Shown: positions 16,692 to 19,558 of the stretch, piece after piece
Layout: every line of letters starts with the position of its first letter
Numbering within the stretch: the stretch's first letter is position 1
Assembly (NCBI GenBank): GCA_036939755.1
Contig: JALLAZ010007742.1
Coordinates: forward strand, 1 to 19,558
DNA from: Stephanodiscus triporus
Lineage: Eukaryota > Bacillariophyta > Thalassiosirophyceae > Thalassiosirales > Thalassiosiraceae
Direction of reading: 5' to 3'
DNA: 19,558 bases
Program-made: the position numbers and the translations under genes
The notes under the pieces: generated by a model
Told to the model about the DNA's origin: nothing
The model's input: only the letters and a program-made list of their open reading frames with translations
The model's database searches: none

Positions 16692-17749
16692 CGACGGGCG
16701 CCGCCGCGGGCGCGGGAGGAGGGTCGAGGGCGGTGCTCCTGGGCGGATGGGATCCCCGCGCGCCCGGATCCGGCGGCGTCATACTCGACGACGTGTCGTT
16801 CCTCGACGTCGACCGCCTCGCGTGGTCCCGTGCCGTCGACGACGACGACGACGACGGCGTTGTCGCGGGCGACGGCGCGTCGAGGATACCGGGTGGGCCG
16901 ACGAGTCGGCACGTCGCCGTGCGATTGTCGATACGGCGCGGCGGCGACGACGACGACGACGACGCGCCTCGGGAGGACGTCGTCTGCCTTCACAATCATC
17001 GATGCGTCGATCACGTCCTGCTGCTGTCGTCGCCGAGGGAGGGGGCAGTCGCGAGATGGGACCGCGTGGCCACGACGGGGGACGGGCCATCGTCCAGGGG
17101 CCTGCACTGCGCGACGACGATGAACCGTTCGAGGTCGATGGTGATCTTCGGCGGTGCGGCCAAGGACGGGAACATGTCGAACGAGGCGTTCGTCCTCGAC
17201 GCCGAAACTTGGACGTGGACGAGGCTCGACTGCGGAGGAGGAGGAGGGGGGGGCGGCGGCGGGGAGGAGGAGGAGGAGGAGGATGGCGTCGCCGTCGCGC
17301 CCGTCCCCCGCGCGGGCGCGTGCCTTTGTCCGCTCGACGACGACTCCGTCCTCCTCTTCGGGGGCGCGTCTCCAGGCGAGGGCGGACTCGTGGGCATGAA
17401 CGACGTTTGGGTATTGACGATCGACGCGGAGGGCGGGAGGGGCGAGTGGGATTGCCTGATCCCTCATCGGGATGCGGACGACGACGACGACGACGACGAC
17501 GACGATGGGGGCGATGATGACGCGTTCGTCCGCCGGGGAGGAATGCGGCCACGCTCAGCGCCATCGACGGAGAGAAGTTATTGCCCGATGACATCGTCTG
17601 GAAGAGCGGTTCGTCGACGGATGACGAAAAAGAATGTCGTTACTTTCTGCTTAATGTAAGCTTTTTCGTTTTGTGTGTGTGTGTGTGTATGTGTGTGTGT
17701 GTGTGTGAATTCTTCAGTTCGTTTCACTATTTTTTGATAATATTGCTCN

Positions 17750-17806
<57 letters not shown>

Positions 17807-17956
17807 TGTGTGTGTGAATTCTTCAGTTCGTTTCACTATTTTGTTATAATATTGCTCTATTTCCAAAAGGGTGGATGGTATCCATTTCGGAAGACTTACA
17901 ACGATGTCTTCCTTCTTCGTATTTCGACCGAGTCAGACTCAAACTCTGTGGAATGA
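16019..17956 (+). CDS. Kelch-repeat beta-propeller protein, with a frame break and one intron
   Basis: The intact frame from the ATG at 16019 reads to 17659, but the best model is join(16019..17655, 17870..17956) with one missing base near 17535-17545, giving about 574 aa. Kelch-type strands are seen at about 118-156 (LFAFAGYAE..YVVNDLWRF), 237-272 (AVLLGGWDP..FLDVDRLAWSR), 360-402 (RGLHCATTMNRSRSMVIFGG..TWTWTRL), 430-480 (PRAGACLC..VLLFGGA..NDVWVLTID) and in the last exon. Loops carry poly-Ser, poly-Asp, poly-Gly and poly-Glu runs. Past 17540 the intact frame turns into an Arg/Ser tail, while the next frame reads AATLSAIDGEKLLPDDIVWK and CRYFLLN, then a GTAAGC donor. Splicing to 17870 gives CRYFLLNGGWYPFRKTYND, a canonical kelch repeat. 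The protein is a probable scaffold or sugar/protein-binding propeller; no catalytic residues are assigned. The Ala-rich N terminus could be a signal sequence. Confidence 0.75.
17656..17869 (+). other. Predicted 214-nt intron in the kelch gene, containing the GT microsatellite
   Basis: The donor is AAT|GTAAGC at 17656 and the acceptor CCAAAAG at 17869. Splicing is phase 0 (AAT|GGT) and rebuilds a kelch motif across the junction. The acceptor is weakly pyrimidine-rich. The intron holds both GT tracts and the duplicated 42-bp segment. Confidence 0.6.
17672..17857. repeat. GT microsatellites and duplicated 42-bp segment around an undetermined base
   Basis: GT tracts lie at about 17672-17707 and 17750-17816. 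Each is followed by a 42-bp segment starting GAATTCTTCAGTTCG (17707-17748 and 17816-17857); the two copies differ at two positions, 109 nt apart. The undetermined base N is at 17749, exactly at the end of the first copy. Confidence 0.9.
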
Positions 17957-18108
17957 TGCATGGAACTGTGTAGTCAAACTGATGCGTCACAGATAGAATT
18001 TGATGTACTTTTACACCCGAGAATAACTTAGTGCATACTACAATAGATCCTGAACGTGACTGCACTTGATATTTAAGTTGTCTTATTATAAGTCTAGACA
18101 TTGATCAG

Positions 18109-19419
18109 CTATTGCCCATGGTCACTATACCCTCTACTCTCCAGCAATTTTTGCGTGATATTTGGAGTGTCGAAGTCACAGTGTTGTAACTCAGCTTCAT
18201 GTGGACATGATGCATGTAAGTCTTTCATTGATGATTTGTATTCTGTCTCGTTGATGTTGAGTGCATGTTGCAATATTAATTTGTAGTATTGTATTTCCAC
18301 ACACAGCTCATGGCACAGAAGTTTCCTTTCTGCTTCGCCTAAAACAGAATCCCAAGGTTCTTTTGGCTTGGAGTTCTGGTGTGGAAATGTTATGTTCTCT
18401 CTTACTGTGCCACCTAGCCTTGTTTCAATGCTATTCCAATCTTCAGTCATGTGCTCCGATCGTATGACGAGGATATTATTTGGACGCGGTATTGACTCAA
18501 AATAGTATTGATAGTTGTAAAACATGTGTCCATCATACTGAGTTGTACCTCGGAGCATATCCCTAGCACGCTGTTTGCACTCTTCACTTGCTCTCCCATT
18601 TTCGGACAATCCCATTGCAAGCTCACTGGCGGAAGAAAAACCGCAATCTACGTATATTTTCTGCTTTTGTTCCCAAAGTCTCTTTTTGTTGGAGACATAG
18701 TGAATATCCGGCCGGCCATATGCAATCGCCGATCGACTCCTTTCCAATGGGTCCCGCAAGACAAAAAGATAGAAGTCAGAATCATCTGGGCAATCGTACA
18801 CATCCTTGTGAAAGGCATGTGTGGCCGATTTTGGAAGTCGTCCCGGCAAGTATTGTTTCTCATTTTCACAGTGTAGACGAAATCCCAACGCACAACCTAC
18901 CGAGGACCCTGCTGTTTTGCCAACATGAACGAAGCAAGTAGAATTCCCCCTTGGTGGTTGAAAGTGACGCAATGGACGTACTTTGACTGCCCACCAGGGC
19001 AATCTGCTTCCTGGCCATAATCTTTCGTACATTGACTCAGGCCGCGAGCGTTCGTGCATTGAATTTTGCCTCGAGTGCTCAAATCGCGACGGATGCTTCG
19101 ATCGTTGGATTCCAGCTACCGTCGCGCCTTCTTCGTAGATGTCTCTGGACAGCGCCATCGAGTCAGGTGGAAAATTGCTATATTCCGTCACGGCTATTCC
19201 GGAGTCCTTCGATCTCGTCCATACGCGTCCGCGTCCTCTTCTCCCACTTAACGTCAGAAGTAGCGATTCACCCCCGAGAAGAATCACCAGAATACTCAAT
19301 AATGACAGAGAATAGAATGACAAATGTCGTCTAACCCTCTCTTCATTGGCAGATATTTTTTTGCCCATGTTGCCGTGCATATTATTTGAGACCATAGTGT
19401 GATAAAGAGAAACTGACAT
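18109..19419 (-). CDS. Type II membrane sulfotransferase (carbohydrate sulfotransferase-like)
   Basis: 436 aa. A hydrophobic segment at about 33-57 (FYSLSLLSILVILLGG) follows a short basic N terminus, typical of a Golgi type II anchor. A stem region follows, then the catalytic domain: CFVHVGKTAGSS (162-173) is the 5'-phosphosulfate-binding loop with its catalytic Lys, and FVLRDPLERSRSAIAY (219-234) is the 3'-phosphate-binding motif with its Arg and Ser. These bind PAPS, the sulfate donor; family members sulfate glycans or glycoproteins, here perhaps the sulfated polysaccharides of diatoms (inference). Several ATGs are in frame near the start (M1, M9, M14, M18); I keep the first. The frame stays open upstream to a TAA at 19486-19488 with no further ATG but coding-like residues, so a 5' exon outside the window is possible. 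It converges with the kelch gene, about 150 nt away. Confidence 0.85.
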   Translation of the reverse strand: MSVSLYHTMVSNNMHGNMGKKISANEERVRRHLSFYSLSLLSILVILLGGESLLLTLSGRRGRGRVWTRSKDSGIAVTEYSNFPPDSMALSRDIYEEGATVAGIQRSKHPSRFEHSRQNSMHERSRPESMYERLWPGSRLPWWAVKVRPLRHFQPPRGNSTCFVHVGKTAGSSVGCALGFRLHCENEKQYLPGRLPKSATHAFHKDVYDCPDDSDFYLFVLRDPLERSRSAIAYGRPDIHYVSNKKRLWEQKQKIYVDCGFSSASELAMGLSENGRASEECKQRARDMLRGTTQYDGHMFYNYQYYFESIPRPNNILVIRSEHMTEDWNSIETRLGGTVRENITFPHQNSKPKEPWDSVLGEAERKLLCHELCVEIQYYKLILQHALNINETEYKSSMKDLHASCPHEAELQHCDFDTPNITQKLLESRGYSDHGQ

Positions 19420-19558
19420 ACCGGAATCACTGGTAACTGTTAAAGGGATTGGTACGTTCCATACTGTTTCTATAAATGGTGAAGCTTACTTTCCCTACCT
19501 CGACATTAAATTGTCGTAGTCAGAGGCCAAAACCCTCTCTTTCAATGTTTACTCCAAA
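19420..19558. other. Upstream flank of the sulfotransferase gene
   Basis: 139 nt to the window edge. It probably includes the 5' UTR and promoter on the minus strand, or the end of an intron (a TTATAG acceptor-like site lies near 19471-19476). Nothing firmer can be said. Confidence 0.3.

Noticed and set aside
15853..17517. Long plus-strand frame of 554 aa crossing the kelch gene
   Set aside because: It is almost entirely Arg/Gly/Val low complexity made by reading GAC/GTC repeats out of frame; the kelch motifs lie in another frame.
17581..17956. Poly Cys-Val proteins from the GT tract
   Set aside because: Translations of a dinucleotide repeat; only the pieces before the donor and after the acceptor are kelch sequence.
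1..19558. CRISPR arrays, bacterial operons, prophage or transposase genes
   Set aside because: No regularly spaced repeats, ribosome-binding-site-led operons, or recognisable transposase, integrase or reverse transcriptase motifs were seen.

Overview
The window looks like nuclear DNA of a unicellular stramenopile, most likely a centric diatom. Reasons: eukaryotic genes on both strands with few, short GT-AG introns; compact divergent/convergent packing; a membrane protein with the PTxxPT stalk and Cys-rich modules often seen in diatom proteins; a plant-type potassium channel; and a 347-aa protein with an FYRWFPDLDERF motif that I associate with a diatom-restricted family. The species assignment is inference only.

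Layout. (i) 394-2837 (-): a plant-type voltage-gated K+ channel with a cyclic-nucleotide-binding-like fold and ankyrin repeats, split by one 74-nt intron right at the selectivity filter. (ii) 3181-4197 (+): a GT7 galactosyltransferase-like protein with an N-terminal WW domain and no visible membrane anchor. (iii) 4198-4606: a convergent spacer holding a possible Pol III-type small RNA element. (iv) 4607-7060 (-): a single-pass membrane protein with five six-cysteine modules. (v) 7482-9137 (+): a DusA-type tRNA-dihydrouridine synthase with two unusual insertions. (vi) 9162-10892 (-): a very acidic, repeat-containing protein of unknown function.

From about 11.3 kb the composition becomes a mosaic. 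Three genes are visibly G+C-rich and full of trinucleotide runs: an aldo-keto reductase fused to a VHL-beta-like domain (11281-), a cytochrome-b5-reductase-like flavoprotein (14785-15816, -) and a kelch-propeller protein (16019-17956). A more A+T-rich cassette (about 12.69-14.78 kb) carrying the 347-aa gene lies between the first two and is bracketed by two similar direct repeats of about 60 bp. The last gene (18109-19419, -) is a type II membrane sulfotransferase whose first exon may lie outside the window.

There is no sign of an operon or single pathway; the genes look like independent neighbours sharing bidirectional promoters (2838-3180, 7061-7481, 10893-11280, 15817-16018). The most notable points are the two domain fusions (AKR-VHL and WW-GT7), the direct-repeat-bracketed cassette, and the apparent single-base frame breaks at low-complexity tracts near the 3' ends of the AKR and kelch genes. 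Repairing these frames by reading gives clearly better C termini; in the kelch gene it also reveals a hidden 214-nt intron containing a GT microsatellite.
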